Assembly: GCA_029937655.1 (NCBI GenBank)
Contig: JAPYPK010000081.1
Location: 1-6,127 of the forward strand
Direction of reading: 5' to 3'
DNA: 6,127 nt
From: Nitrospinaceae bacterium
Lineage (GTDB): Bacteria; Nitrospinota; Nitrospinia; Nitrospinales; VA-1
How positions within the stretch are numbered: the stretch's first letter is position 1; each line of letters starts with the position of its first letter. The notes under the pieces are model-generated. The model worked only from the letters and a program-made list of their open reading frames with translations. It searched no databases and was not told where the DNA came from. A program made the position numbers and the translations under genes. Positions 5,978 through 6,127 of this stretch are shown here, piece after piece.

Positions 5978-5982
5978 CTCCT
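5978..5982 (-). promoter_or_regulatory. Ribosome-binding site deciding the GTG start of the DUF1566 gene
   Basis: AGGAG on the minus strand, 7 nt before the GTG at 5968-5970. No ATG lies at comparable spacing, and the GTG start keeps the signal peptide complete. Confidence 0.7.
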
Positions 5983-5998
5983 AATTCAACACTTCCAG

Positions 5999-6027
5999 AA
6001 TAAAGTACCCTGATGGGCTTCTATCAA
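5999..6027 (-). promoter_or_regulatory. Candidate sigma-70 promoter of the DUF1566-TPR-LRR group
   Basis: On the minus strand TTGATA (6022-6027, five of six) is followed after exactly 17 bp by TTTATT (5999-6004, four of six). The predicted start near 5992 gives a leader of about 22 nt that just includes the AGGAG. It lies between the stop of the upstream gene (6035) and the DUF1566 start, so this group can be transcribed on its own. Confidence 0.45.
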
Positions 6028-6034
6028 AAAATGG

Positions 6035-6127
6035 CTACTCTTCGGCAGGCGCCCAGTCCGGCTCCCAGGAGAGCCCAATGCCAGCAGGATCCTTAAACTG
6101 ACTGGGTTCCTTACCAATCACGCCCCA
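6035..6127 (-). CDS. C-terminal end of an unidentified gene
   Basis: The minus strand from the right edge reads 30 codons without a stop and ends at TAG (6035-6037). The peptide ends GLSWEPDWAPAEE and is rich in Trp, Pro and acidic residues. It is about 61% GC by hand count (55 of 90 coding bases), well above neighbouring sequence, which fits a true coding tail rather than spacer. I do not recognise the family. No terminator of good quality follows, so read-through into the DUF1566 gene is possible. The 64-bp spacer also carries a promoter candidate. Confidence 0.6.
   Translation of the reverse strand, partial: WGVIGKEPSQFKDPAGIGLSWEPDWAPAEE

Overview
The window comes from a Gram-negative-type bacterium. 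It has Shine-Dalgarno sequences, classic signal peptides, a bacterial TrmB tRNA methyltransferase and a DUF1566 secreted protein. The DNA is AT-rich, especially between genes. The mix of DUF1566, TPR and leucine-rich-repeat proteins recalls environmental lineages such as Nitrospinota, SAR324 or former Deltaproteobacteria, but no marker here fixes the taxonomy, so that is a weak guess.

Layout, left to right. (1) 1-214, minus: the N-terminus of a small secreted protein that runs off the left edge. (2) 215-589: a 375-bp spacer with two candidate minus-strand promoters and a GC-rich hairpin in the likely leader of gene 1. (3) 590-1621, minus: a radical SAM protein with a Twitch/SPASM-like cysteine motif and a non-canonical CX7CX2C cluster motif. 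(4) 1622-1946: a 325-bp divergent spacer with a perfect TATAAT and a terminator-like hairpin ahead of the next gene. (5) 1947-3719, plus: a TrmB-type tRNA (guanine-46-N7) methyltransferase fused to nine full 34-residue TPR-like repeats plus a degenerate tenth. It is the only plus-strand gene and the most unusual object in the window. (6) 3720-3804: a short convergent spacer. (7) 5970-3805, minus: three closely spaced genes, in transcription order a secreted DUF1566 protein, a cytoplasmic TPR protein with a charged disordered N-terminus, and a small GALA-like LRR protein. Gaps are 34 and 38 bp, each downstream gene has a strong Shine-Dalgarno, and there is a plausible sigma-70 promoter before the first. 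(8) 6035-6127, minus: the last 30 codons of an unidentified gene, about 61% GC by hand count and clearly GC-richer than its surroundings.

No CRISPR array, transposase, tRNA or rRNA was seen. Apart from TrmB, whose chemistry is well established, functions are known only at fold level. The best leads are the TrmB-TPR fusion, the radical SAM protein with the odd cysteine spacing, and the two structured leaders.
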